Source: Hungatella sp. (GTDB taxonomy: Bacteria; Bacillota; Clostridia; Lachnospirales; Lachnospiraceae). Taken from it: a DNA stretch of 64,000 nucleotides. How positions within the stretch are numbered: position 1 is the first letter of the stretch; each line of letters starts with the position of its first letter. The DNA lies in assembly GCA_009712635.1 (NCBI GenBank), contig WASS01000015.1:620001-684000 (forward strand). Direction: 5' to 3'. The position numbers and the translations under genes were made by a program. The notes under the pieces were generated by a model. The model had not been told where the DNA came from. It made no database searches and saw nothing but the letters and a program-made list of their open reading frames with translations. Below are positions 44,421 through 53,475 of the stretch, one piece after another.

Positions 44421-46056
44421 TTATACTTCCTCCTGCTTTTCCAATTTAGCTTTTTCCTCTTCAATTATTTTTTTATCAATTCTTTCAAATAATATTTCTA
44501 TTTCTGGTAATTGATAACCGGTCAATACATATTGCTTTTCCCATACATTACTTATTTTTAGCCACCTACAAACCTTTTCAGATGAAAATGTCAAAAATGG
44601 ATGTAACAATATTGCTAAATTAGCTATAATTTGAACACAATTAAAAAGTGTGTTATCACAAGCCTCAACATCTGTAACTCTTGTAATCCAAGGCTGCTCA
44701 ATGTCAAAGAATTTATTTGCATATCGTACAAATTCAAATATTCCATCAATGGCATCCCTTAGATTACCTGCCTCTACTTTTTCTCCTGTTTCACAAAATA
44801 ACTGATCAATTTTCACCTCAACTTCTGAATTCAAATTCCCAGCCGGAATAATTCCATTCATATATCTATTGATAAAAGCAAGTGTTCTATTGATAAAGTT
44901 ACCATATGCACCAAGCAACTCACCATTATGGCTATTCACATACTCTCGCCATGAAAAATCTGCATCCTTTTTTTCGGGTCCATTTGCCAACAAGTAATAT
45001 CTAATAGAATCCGCATTATATCTATTTATAATATCCTTTACCCAAATTGCATAATTCTGACTTGTGGATATTTTTCTGCCTTCCAAGGTCAAATATTCAC
45101 TTGCTATAATCTCATCTGGCAAATGCCATCCATTTCCATTGGCAATAAGCAATGCTGGTAAAATAATAGTATGAAAAGGAATATTATCTTTTCCATGAAC
45201 ATAATAATGTTTCGCATTTACTCCCCAAATTTTTTTATAATCCTCACCATTTTGTTCTGCCGCAATTTGACTGGCAGATAAATATCCCAGAATATTTTTC
45301 TGCCCAGATATAAATTTTCTTATCCTCAAATCCTTCTTTTGGAACATCTATTCCCCAATCCAAATCACGCGTAAGTGCCCTGTCTTTTAAACCTTCATTT
45401 ATATAGCGGTTTGTAAATGATATTGCATTTTTTCTCCAATTCGGATTGTTATTAACTAACGCTTTTAATTGATCCGCCATTTTTGAAATAGCAATATACA
45501 GATGAGTTGCATTTTTAAACGAAATTCTATTGCCACAAATAGCACAAACTGGATCTACTAATCCTTCTGGTTCTAATACTGTTCCACAAAAGTCACATTG
45601 ATCCCCTCTTGTATCATTCCCACATTTCGGACATTTTCCAGTCACAAACCTATCCGCCAGAAAATTATTACAACAATCACAATATGCCTGTGGAGCTTCT
45701 TTTTCATAAACATAATTACTCTTATAAAGTTTTTCATGAAACTGTCTCACAAAATTCTTATGCTCTTCAGAAGACGTTTTTGTATAGACATCATAACTAA
45801 ATCCTAATCGTTCAAAACAATCTCTAAATTCTTCATGATAATAATCGCTCACTTCTTGCGGTGATTTATTTTCGTTCTTTGCACGTATCGCTACAGGAGT
45901 TCCATGACAGTCACTACCTGATACATAATATACTTTATCTCCTATTGCTCTATGATACCGAGCAATTACATCTCCTGGCAATAACCCAGCTATGTGACCT
46001 AGGTGCAATGAGCCATTTGCATATGGCCATGCACCACCAACTAAAATGTTTCTCAT
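44421..46056 (-). pseudogene. metG: Methionine--tRNA ligase with a single-base frameshift
   Basis: The 5' frame (46056 to 45244) gives MetRS residues with HLGH (ANGSLHLGHIAGL), the zinc-binding CDCCNNF...CPKCG...CDFCG...CAICG knuckles, then derails after IYIWAE. The remaining frame (45347 to 44421) continues from NILGYLSAS with KMSKS-like KISTSQNYAIW and the anticodon-binding domain. The minus-strand run GAAAAATATT has five A; four would restore frame. This is either a true mutation or a sequencing error. A Met T-box controls it. Confidence 0.85.
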
Positions 46057-46114
46057 ATAACATTCCTCATTTCTTTTTTATTGTGATAACAAATCTAAAT
46101 TTTAAAAAGCAAAT

Positions 46115-46395
46115 AAAAAAGCCCTCCTCTCTGAAAAATTTCTTTTTCAGGGACGAGAGCGAAGCTTCGTGTTACCACCCTAAATTCACCTATACCTCAC
46201 GATACAGGTCTTATCAACTACGGACGAGAAATGATTCATCGATAGTCTATCACTGTAACGGGTGCACCCGTCGTAGCCTAAACAATATGTTTCGGTACGC
46301 AGCTCAGAGGCCATATTCAACCATTTTATAACTTTCCTCATTTTCACCAACTTGAGGTCTCTGTAAAAGCGCAAATAGTTTACTCTTCTCTTCAA
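46115..46395 (-). promoter_or_regulatory. T-box riboswitch (methionine, AUG specifier) for metG
   Basis: On the minus strand the specifier ATG (46314-46312) lies in GAATATGGCCTCTGAGC. The T-box region is GGTGGTAACACGAAGC, and a terminator with CTTCGCTCTCGTCCCT...GGAGGGC and a U-run follows. The pattern is the same as in the tyrS and valS leaders, so methionine specificity is well supported. Confidence 0.9.
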
Positions 46396-46421
46396 TGCCT
46401 TTATTATATAAATTTCTAATA

Positions 46422-46450
46422 ATTATATATTTTGAATTCTTATTTGTCAA
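46422..46450 (-). promoter_or_regulatory. Promoter of the metG T-box leader
   Basis: TTGACA (46450-46445), 17 bp and TATAAT (46427-46422) on the minus strand form a perfect consensus promoter directly upstream of T-box stem I. Confidence 0.8.
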
Positions 46451-46501
46451 TGTTTAACTACTATTTATAGCAACAAATTCTAATAATAAAAAATCACGAT
46501 A

Positions 46502-46639
46502 CTACAAATAAATAGATTCTTTAAAATCCTCTTCTTTGATTAAAAATTGAAACCTTTCTCTCCTGTTAAAAAACATCTCAAAAGATTTATAATAATATTG
46601 ATATACGTCATTTAATTCCATCCATTTAAATAAATCCAT
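46502..46639 (-). CDS. Small 45-residue ORF after the HD-Hsp90 gene
   Basis: A 45-codon ORF runs from ATG 46639 to TAG 46502, starting MDLFKWMELNDVYQYYYKSF. AAGGAG lies 8 nt upstream. It is rich in aromatic and charged residues and has no transmembrane segment. It starts 21 bp after the stop of the 888-residue HD-Hsp90 gene, so it is probably cotranscribed. No family is recognised. Confidence 0.5.
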   Translation of the reverse strand: MDLFKWMELNDVYQYYYKSFEMFFNRRERFQFLIKEEDFKESIYL

Positions 46640-46659
46640 ACGCCTTCTCCTTGGGTATA

Positions 46660-49326
46660 TTAATTTTCATCATCAACTTCAAAATTCACGTGGTGGTAAG
46701 GTATCGTGTAATTATCTGAAAAATAATCATCGAATATTATCGAGCCATCTTCTTTATCATAAAAATTACTATATTCAATAATTAATGTAATATTTTCTTT
46801 ATCAATTTCTAAACCCCATTGTTTTTTTACATCTACTTCGTCCAAAAATGCAAATACTGATGAGTTTCTAAAATCTTCTCTTAATCGTTCTCTTGTAGAT
46901 GCTGCATAACAGTAATATTCATGGTCATCTTTATAAAGATATATTTTTGCATAAGAGCTAAAGGATTTTTCTCTATAATTTACAATCCTACTTTTTAATC
47001 CAGGATGATATCCTAAGCCTTCAAAGATATAATAAGTGTCGCTTTCAATGAAATCATCTACATTAATATTAATAGAATTTTTTGTCCAAATTCTCAATAT
47101 TTTTTGGGGTTGAATTTTATGGATAAAAAAATTATTATATATGCTATAACCTTTCTTTCCAAACATTAATATTTGATTGTTATAATTTTTGATCACAATA
47201 TCTTTTAAATCACTTTTAACTGTTCCCTTATCCGATAATACAGGAATTTTAAATATTTTTTCAATGTACTGCTTCATAAGAACTTTTTCCAAATCTTTTA
47301 TAAATGGCAAGTTACCATTAATCTCATCCCTACTTAAATTTAAATCAATAACCCCTTTTTTATCAGATATAAACAATGTTGGCCACGTAGCAATTAAATA
47401 TGTACTAACTTTTTTATCATATGGGCTTGGTATCAATATACCGTTACATATTAAGTTCGGATAATAAGTCTCTGGTTTTTCATCTGATTTTCCTTTTAGC
47501 TGAATAGAATTTATTTTGTAATCATATGTCCAAAGCACCTTACTAAAATCGTTATTTCGATTTATTTCAAGCTCGTGCCAATTAATTTTTTCATCTGGCT
47601 CATTCTTAAAATTAACTAAATTACTTATCTTCATTTTATCGTTATTAATTTTAACTTCTATTTCAACATCATCACACTTGTACCAATCTGAAATCACTAA
47701 TTCATTTATATTAATTTCATCTTTAAGTATAATTTCAATACGAGTTCCATAATCCGCTATTTCCCTTTCATTTTTATCAATTTTGTTGATTTCTATTGAT
47801 TTAGTATTTTTTTCAGTTTCAAACATATACTCTATATTTTCAGATAAACTACACGTTTTAACTTTTATCCTATTACCCAATAAAAAACTTGATAAAATGC
47901 CAATACCAAATTTTCCATTTCTCTCCATTTGGTTACTATTTTCAGTATCTTCTTGCTTAGAGTCAAGGCTATTCTTCCACTCAATACTATCTTTAAATTT
48001 TGACCCAATATTCAAAAAATGGTTTTTTATGATATCCAAGCTCATTCCAGTTCCATTATCTGTAATTATTATTCTACTATCATTTATATTAATCGTAACC
48101 ATCGGAATATATTCAATATCATTTTCCTTATTTAATGCCTTCCTAGCTTTACATGCATCCGTAGCATTTTGAATCAATTCTCTAATGCCATATGATGCAC
48201 TATTACCATAAAGTGGTTCTATTAATAAATCTACAAGCCGTATATCAAAATGGAATTTAAACCTACCTGGAACAAATGGTGATTGAGATTGCCAGTTTTC
48301 TGATAAAACATTAGATGTTATTCTTCTAATAGATAAACTTAGTTTACTCATCCCATATACCTCTCCCAATACAGCCCAAGAAGAGTCTAGTTCTCTTTGA
48401 ATATCATTAATCAGCTCAACCATTTCAAGGAAAATATTACAGTTTTGTGGATTAACTTCTATATATATCGTCTCTGGATTGTCATATATAGCTTGTGAAT
48501 ATTCAACACTCTGGTGTTTAAGATATTCCACTTTAGATCTATCACTTCTAATCCCGTTTAAATTTAATCTATATTTACTTATTCTGTCATTAGTTATATG
48601 CAAATAATCAGCAACTCGAACAATACACATTAAATATACTGCATGAGCACCATACGGTGTTTTCCATATCTCACCATACTCTTTTTTTAGATAATTAATC
48701 ATAATACGTAAATCTACACCATGACTTCTAGCTATAATTCCACTTAAATCATAAAATGCTTTCCTACTCTTCTCATTATAGTTTTCGTATGAAAATGTAT
48801 CATCATCCCTTTTTATTGGAAACCCTTTTTGTGCAATTACTTCCGCTAAAAATGAATGATTTGTTCGAACAAATCCAGCTATAAATCCCTTATACAAATC
48901 AATCTCATCTTCACCTATCTTTTCTAAATCAGCTAGTATTAAATATTGTTTATCATCATTTAGTTCTATATACTCTTTCCATATTTTCCTAAAATCTTTT
49001 TCTATCAAGGCATCTATAGGATTGTTTTGATACAAGGCTTTAATAGAATATGTTGTCACATGCATACCAAGATCATGATACAATATACTCAAACACAACA
49101 CAAAAATATCAACAGAGCTTAATAAATCCAGAGTATAATCTGGTATCAAATTATTGGCTGTCTCTAATACATATTGAATATGCTTATTTGAATGGTCGGT
49201 GTATTCAGGGAAAAAATACATATCTATATTTGCAAAATTTTCAAATTTCTTTAAAACACTATTACATTCCGACGATAATTCATCTCCCATTTTTTGTATA
49301 AATCGCTCTGGTATCTTAATCTCCAC
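46660..49326 (-). CDS. HD-domain phosphohydrolase fused to an Hsp90-like (GHKL) ATPase
   Basis: This 888-residue protein has an N-terminal HD domain with H44, H84-D85, H157, H202 and D240 (in YTDHSNKH, LYHDLGMH, RTNHSFL, ARSHGV, VADYLHI). A GHKL ATPase follows with N-box RELIQNATDA (382-391), G1 DNGTGM (423-428) and G2 GKFGIGILSS (471-480), as in Hsp90, MutL and sacsin. The C-terminal ~350 residues are unassigned. The start is GTG (GGGGGA at 8 nt). It is strongly AT-rich, unlike the ribosomal block. Function not recognised. Confidence 0.8.
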   Translation of the reverse strand: MEIKIPERFIQKMGDELSSECNSVLKKFENFANIDMYFFPEYTDHSNKHIQYVLETANNLIPDYTLDLLSSVDIFVLCLSILYHDLGMHVTTYSIKALYQNNPIDALIEKDFRKIWKEYIELNDDKQYLILADLEKIGEDEIDLYKGFIAGFVRTNHSFLAEVIAQKGFPIKRDDDTFSYENYNEKSRKAFYDLSGIIARSHGVDLRIMINYLKKEYGEIWKTPYGAHAVYLMCIVRVADYLHITNDRISKYRLNLNGIRSDRSKVEYLKHQSVEYSQAIYDNPETIYIEVNPQNCNIFLEMVELINDIQRELDSSWAVLGEVYGMSKLSLSIRRITSNVLSENWQSQSPFVPGRFKFHFDIRLVDLLIEPLYGNSASYGIRELIQNATDACKARKALNKENDIEYIPMVTININDSRIIITDNGTGMSLDIIKNHFLNIGSKFKDSIEWKNSLDSKQEDTENSNQMERNGKFGIGILSSFLLGNRIKVKTCSLSENIEYMFETEKNTKSIEINKIDKNEREIADYGTRIEIILKDEININELVISDWYKCDDVEIEVKINNDKMKISNLVNFKNEPDEKINWHELEINRNNDFSKVLWTYDYKINSIQLKGKSDEKPETYYPNLICNGILIPSPYDKKVSTYLIATWPTLFISDKKGVIDLNLSRDEINGNLPFIKDLEKVLMKQYIEKIFKIPVLSDKGTVKSDLKDIVIKNYNNQILMFGKKGYSIYNNFFIHKIQPQKILRIWTKNSININVDDFIESDTYYIFEGLGYHPGLKSRIVNYREKSFSSYAKIYLYKDDHEYYCYAASTRERLREDFRNSSVFAFLDEVDVKKQWGLEIDKENITLIIEYSNFYDKEDGSIIFDDYFSDNYTIPYHHVNFEVDDEN

Positions 49327-49402
49327 TAACTTAATCCCCCGTTATTTTCATATGTAATAGAATATACTAATTCATTTTATAAACAAAACTCTAACTATAG
49401 TT

Positions 49403-49451
49403 TAATACTTTTTGGTATATTTTTCTACAATAACTTGCGAAAAGAGTCCAG
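49403..49451. repeat. Shared upstream element copy A (HD-Hsp90 gene)
   Basis: A ~48-bp stretch matches 52164-52211, including an identical ATATTTTTCTACAA core and a GAGTCCAG end. It lies about 80-125 bp upstream of the HD-Hsp90 start. Copies precede two otherwise unrelated genes in the same orientation. Confidence 0.6.
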
Positions 49452-49467
49452 AATTTCCAGACTCTTT
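49441..49467 (-). terminator. Terminator of relaxase fragment
   Basis: AAAGAGTC and GACTCTTT form an 8-bp stem on the minus strand with an 11-nt loop. It lies just past the end of the relaxase-like frame (49477). The U-run is weak. Confidence 0.5.
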
Positions 49468-49476
49468 CCTCACAAT

Positions 49477-50145
49477 CTAACTTATTCCCACAAAATCTCT
49501 TATCTTCTCTTTCACCCCCTGCATAAACTTCTCAAACAGCGTAACTTCCCCAATCATAAACTGCTTCATAAACTCATATGCGTCATTCAACTTCTGCTTC
49601 AAACTTCGAATTTCTCCGTCTTTCCTTTCATTCTCATACCGAAGCTCAACCACTTCTTCAAACAAATCATGTTCCCTGTCCGAGCCAGCACCACTATACA
49701 TGAAATACACTTCTTCCGCTATTTCAGCCTTTCTGCTTTTCTCTTTCAATTTATCAGAAACTGCCTTGTAATCGTCTTCTACAACCGCAAGTTCTTTCTT
49801 TACCGAATCTAACTTTCGATCATAAAAACGTACTGTATCATCAACCTCCTCCAGATTCTTCTTTTTATCCGTCAACATTTCATCTAGCTTAAAAATAGTA
49901 GAAGCCTTCTCCGTAACTGCTTTTTCTTTCGTTTTCAAATCCATTTCTACTAAGAAAACTTTCTTCTCAGCTTCTTTGGCTCGTTCAGCAGCTCGTTTCC
50001 TTTGATAATCCGATAACAACAAATCCCCACGTTCATTCTTCCCCTTAAAGAATCGCTCCCAGCCAAGTTCCTTTTGCATATAATCTGCAATCCACTCTTT
50101 CTGTTCTTCAATCCAAGTCACCGCCCCATACTCCACTTTTTTCAT
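49477..50145 (-). pseudogene. 5'-truncated MobV/Pre-like relaxase, coiled-coil C-terminal part
   Basis: This 222-residue frame is mostly coiled coil (residues 60-215). Its start region EWIADYMQKELGWERFFKGKNERGDLLLSDYQRKRAAER resembles the C-terminal part of plasmid mobilisation (Mob_Pre/MobV) proteins. The catalytic N-terminal domain, with its histidines and tyrosine, is missing, and no RBS precedes the first Met. It is a likely remnant of a mobilisable element. The alternative is an unrelated coiled-coil protein. Confidence 0.5.
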
Positions 50146-50178
50146 TTAAAGCGTAACATAGAGTTAATCAGGTAAATT

Positions 50179-50224
50179 TAAATCCAATACCCGGCAAATA
50201 TGGTCCTCTGCAGGTATTGGATTT
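50179..50224 (-). terminator. Hairpin after the HEPN-like gene
   Basis: AAATCCAATACC and GGTATTGGATTT are perfect 12-bp inverted arms around a 20-nt loop. On the minus strand this lies just beyond the stop of the HEPN-like gene and before the relaxase fragment. U-rich sequence follows weakly. Confidence 0.6.
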
Positions 50225-50236
50225 ATATATTTATCG

Positions 50237-52129
50237 CTATTCCTGTTCCATTAAATCTTTTAAGCATAACTCATCATTAATCTTTATTATAGCTATAATA
50301 AAGACCATTAGACCATACATATAACTTACCTCATGATTGTCTGCTTGCGATCCATGTGCGTATTTATTACGAATATCATACCCGTTTCCGTACTTATTTT
50401 TATTTAACAAAAAACTTATGTAATTTTCTTCCGGTATAGAAAATAGACTACTTTTTATTTCTACCATACTTAGTTTTTGTAATTCATCTATTGTATTTCT
50501 CAAGTCTTTTTCTAAATGCCAATAATTTAATACTTCATTTTTAGCCAGATCAACTATCAAATTAACCTTATTGTAATCTTTCCATCTTATTCGTCCTTCA
50601 TCATCAATATAAATAAATTCATGCTCACACAACCAATCAATTTCAGAATAATCAAATTCATCATAATCATTCTTATAAACTTCTTTTTTATTTAATAATT
50701 CATAAAAATTCATTCTATCAATACGTGATAACATGCATTGGTCAGATGTAAGATAAAACTTTGCTGTATTATAATCATTTCCTATACCATACACACATTT
50801 TTTTGTTATAATACTTGGAATATTATTGTAATTTAAAGGGTCTGAAAGCTGTAATAATTCTTTATCTATTTCTCCTTCTTCCACGTATAATGTATATTGT
50901 TTAAGGACCGCTTCGAGTTCAGTAAATAAGCTTCTACACTTATCCAAATATGAATCGCTTCTTGATAAATTTATACTAAAATCGTTAATACTAAATTCAT
51001 CTTTTAAATACACTTTAAAAAAATATTCGATAACATCTTCTATAAAAATATTTTGTCTTAGAAGTTGACTACAATATCCTACCATCTCTAAGATTGCTAC
51101 ATTATTTTTTTGTTTAAAAACGGTTCCAATTGGATAATCAGTATTAGATTTTATAAGTAATAATTTCTCGAATACCCCCATTTCGCTCTCTTTGCTGACT
51201 AAAGAAACCCTCATTTGCATGTCGGTATATTCAAAAAGATAAATAAAATTATTCAATAGTGTTTCGTAATCTTTATTTTCTTCAATCCACCTAGTACTAA
51301 ATGAGACTTCTAGTTTTCCACCAGAAAATTTAAAGAGTTTTTCTTCATACTGTGTTTTAGAGAAATTAACAGATACTTCATAATTAATACTTACACCATT
51401 GACTGACATTCTTGTTTGCTCTTGTTCCATTTTTTTGTTTGCTCTTAATTTTGTCTTAGCGGTTATTTTGAATTCTTTATTATTACTCATATTTATAATA
51501 GCTTCTAAATAATTAATATGCACTAAATCAGAATCAATGTAATTTAAAATAACTTTTTCTTTATCCTCTGCTGTTAGCTGCTTAGGTAAAAAAATCTCTT
51601 GCATATCTCCAGTATGCTTAATCACATACTTATCTAAAAGTATTTTGGCAAACATTGCATTTTTCAAAAAGTGATTCCTAATACTTTCACCATAATAAAG
51701 TACAATATTTTTTCTATGTAAAATATCTTCAAATATTATATTATTTAAAGATAATACTAAGTCAAATGTACTACTGGATATTTTTTTATATACCTCATGC
51801 TGTTCGATGCACTCCCAAAACTCATTGTGGTATATCTCAACTTTTTCAGTTAAACCTATGAAGTTATCGTCATTAACCTTGGAAAAGAATTTGCCAATTA
51901 CACTTTTAGAATCTTTTCCAAACTTTTTATATTTATTAATAAAATCTGGTTCCCAAAAACTGGGTTCAATTCCCATATTTATGAATTTTAAAATATTATA
52001 AAATTCTAATATATCATTGATACAGTACTCAACATTGATCTGAAAAATCTCAACAACAAACTTTATTCTATCAGAATAAATACTAACAGCGCTACTACCA
52101 TCTCCATAGAATTTTACTCTATCTCTCAT
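50237..52129 (-). CDS. Large protein with C-terminal HEPN-like R-x4-H motif
   Basis: This 630-residue protein has no recognised family in its first ~480 residues. Near the C-terminus IRNKYAHG supplies R586 and H591 (R-N-x3-H), the HEPN RNase signature, in a helical setting similar to DUF4209-type domains. ATG 52129 has a GGGTG site; a TTG upstream is less likely. It is AT-rich. The last ~40 residues end in a hydrophobic helix (YGLMVFIIAIIKI). Function is inferred only. Confidence 0.6.
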   Translation of the reverse strand: MRDRVKFYGDGSSAVSIYSDRIKFVVEIFQINVEYCINDILEFYNILKFINMGIEPSFWEPDFINKYKKFGKDSKSVIGKFFSKVNDDNFIGLTEKVEIYHNEFWECIEQHEVYKKISSSTFDLVLSLNNIIFEDILHRKNIVLYYGESIRNHFLKNAMFAKILLDKYVIKHTGDMQEIFLPKQLTAEDKEKVILNYIDSDLVHINYLEAIINMSNNKEFKITAKTKLRANKKMEQEQTRMSVNGVSINYEVSVNFSKTQYEEKLFKFSGGKLEVSFSTRWIEENKDYETLLNNFIYLFEYTDMQMRVSLVSKESEMGVFEKLLLIKSNTDYPIGTVFKQKNNVAILEMVGYCSQLLRQNIFIEDVIEYFFKVYLKDEFSINDFSINLSRSDSYLDKCRSLFTELEAVLKQYTLYVEEGEIDKELLQLSDPLNYNNIPSIITKKCVYGIGNDYNTAKFYLTSDQCMLSRIDRMNFYELLNKKEVYKNDYDEFDYSEIDWLCEHEFIYIDDEGRIRWKDYNKVNLIVDLAKNEVLNYWHLEKDLRNTIDELQKLSMVEIKSSLFSIPEENYISFLLNKNKYGNGYDIRNKYAHGSQADNHEVSYMYGLMVFIIAIIKINDELCLKDLMEQE

Positions 52130-52163
52130 AATATCACCCGCTCTATTCAATATAATAATATTC

Positions 52164-52211
52164 TAATCCTTATTTGAATATTTTTCTACAACGAAATGAA
52201 AATGAGTCCAG
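52164..52211. repeat. Shared upstream element copy B (HEPN-like gene)
   Basis: This ~48-bp stretch matches copy A at 49403-49451 in the same orientation and at a similar distance upstream of the start codon. The core TATTTTTCTACAA and GAGTCCAG are kept. The middle is more variable. Confidence 0.6.
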
Positions 52212-52335
52212 TATCGAACCTATTATAATGTCTTTTTGAGAATAATATAATGCAAGTTACGTGTATATTATTTGCAAGTTATCGTTAAATTTTGGTGTGT
52301 TTTGAGAGCGTCTCATAGATATATAGAATTAAAAG

Positions 52336-52367
52336 AAACCCAGCAAATATAAGTACTTGCTGGGTTT
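52336..52367. terminator. Terminator after rpsI
   Basis: AAACCCAGCAA and TTGCTGGGTTT form an 11-bp stem (loop ATATAAGTAC), flanked by T-rich sequence on the plus strand and CTTTTAATT on the minus strand. It ends the rplM-rpsI operon. Confidence 0.82.
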
Positions 52368-52393
52368 TTGAATATTTTGGATTGTGTATCTTA

Positions 52394-52786
52394 TTATCTC
52401 TTTGAGAACTGCGGCGCACGACGAGCTGCCTTTAAGCCGTATTTCTTTCTTTCTTTCATTCTTGGATCTCTTGTTAAATATCCTGCTTTTTTAAGAACTG
52501 GACGGAATTCAATGTCAGCTTTCAGTAAAGCTCTAGCGATACCGTGTCTTACAGCACCAGCCTGTCCGGTGAAACCACCGCCGTGTACGTTTACTAAAAC
52601 GTCGAACTTATCTACTGTCTCTGTAGCTGTTAATGGCTGACGAACAACAACCTTTAATGTCTCAAGACCGAAGTACTGATCGATGTCTCTCTTATTGATA
52701 GTGATCTTACCTGTACCTGGTACTAAATATACTCTAGCGATAGATTTTTTTCTTCTACCTGTTCCGTAAAATTTTGCATTAGCCAT
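52394..52786 (-). CDS. rpsI: 30S ribosomal protein S9
   Basis: This 130-residue protein is clearly S9, with [19 protein letters not shown] and the conserved [21 protein letters not shown] and a basic [17 protein letters not shown] tail that reaches the P-site tRNA. It follows rplM by 28 bp, the normal operon pairing. AAGGAGG precedes the ATG. Confidence 0.98.
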   Translation of the reverse strand: MANAKFYGTGRRKKSIARVYLVPGTGKITINKRDIDQYFGLETLKVVVRQPLTATETVDKFDVLVNVHGGGFTGQAGAVRHGIARALLKADIEFRPVLKKAGYLTRDPRMKERKKYGLKAARRAPQFSKR

Positions 52787-52814
52787 GATAACTTCCTCCT
52801 TTCAGCACCTCTGA

Positions 52815-53249
52815 TTAAAATTTGAATTCTAAAACTTCTGGTTTCTGAGCAGCGTTATCATGTTCTGCGCCAGCGTATACGTGAAGTTTTGTTATCATGC
52901 TTCTTCCTAAAGGTCCCTTTGGAAGCATTCCCTTAACTGCTAATTCAATAACTCTTTCAGGCTTTTTAGCCATCATTTCTCTTAAAGTTGTTTCTTTCAT
53001 ACCGCCAACATAGTCAGAATGGCTGTAGTAAATCTTCTGATCTAATTTCTTACCGGTAACTTCAATCTTATCTGCGTTTACTACGATTACATAATCACCG
53101 CAATCCATATGTGGTGTGTAAATCGGTTTGTTTTTTCCTCTTAATACTTTAGCTACTTCTGAAGCCAAGCGTCCTAATGTATATCCTGTAGCGTCAACTA
53201 CGTACCATTTTCTTTCAATTGTTGCTGGACTAGCCATAAAAGTCTTCAT
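52815..53249 (-). CDS. rplM: 50S ribosomal protein L13
   Basis: This 144-residue protein is L13: [29 protein letters not shown] and [19 protein letters not shown] are characteristic. ACAGGAGG precedes the ATG. L13 assembles early in the 50S subunit. The ~150-nt leader (to 53400) has a strong promoter and may carry an autoregulatory L13 leader, although I cannot fold it with confidence. Confidence 0.98.
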   Translation of the reverse strand: MKTFMASPATIERKWYVVDATGYTLGRLASEVAKVLRGKNKPIYTPHMDCGDYVIVVNADKIEVTGKKLDQKIYYSHSDYVGGMKETTLREMMAKKPERVIELAVKGMLPKGPLGRSMITKLHVYAGAEHDNAAQKPEVLEFKF

Positions 53250-53407
53250 TGGACAACCTCCTGTAAATTATGGTGTTTTTAAGCATTATGGTGCGAAAAA
53301 TCGTCACCATTTCTCGAAAAGCTGAAAACAACTTTCCAAAAGTTATATTACAAAATGCTCATTCCGGGGCTTGGCTTGAACATTTTCGTCTAACGTCACA
53401 GTTATAC

Positions 53408-53436
53408 ATTATATTACATTTCCACCTGTGTGTCAA
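53408..53436 (-). promoter_or_regulatory. Consensus promoter of rplM-rpsI
   Basis: TTGACA (53436-53431), 17 bp and TATAAT (53413-53408) on the minus strand match the sigma-A consensus exactly. The start near 53400 leaves a ~150-nt leader before rplM, the position where Firmicutes carry L13 leader structures. Confidence 0.85.
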
Positions 53437-53475
53437 CCTTTTTTCCTGCAAAAGCAGGGGTTTTTTCCTTTAAAA

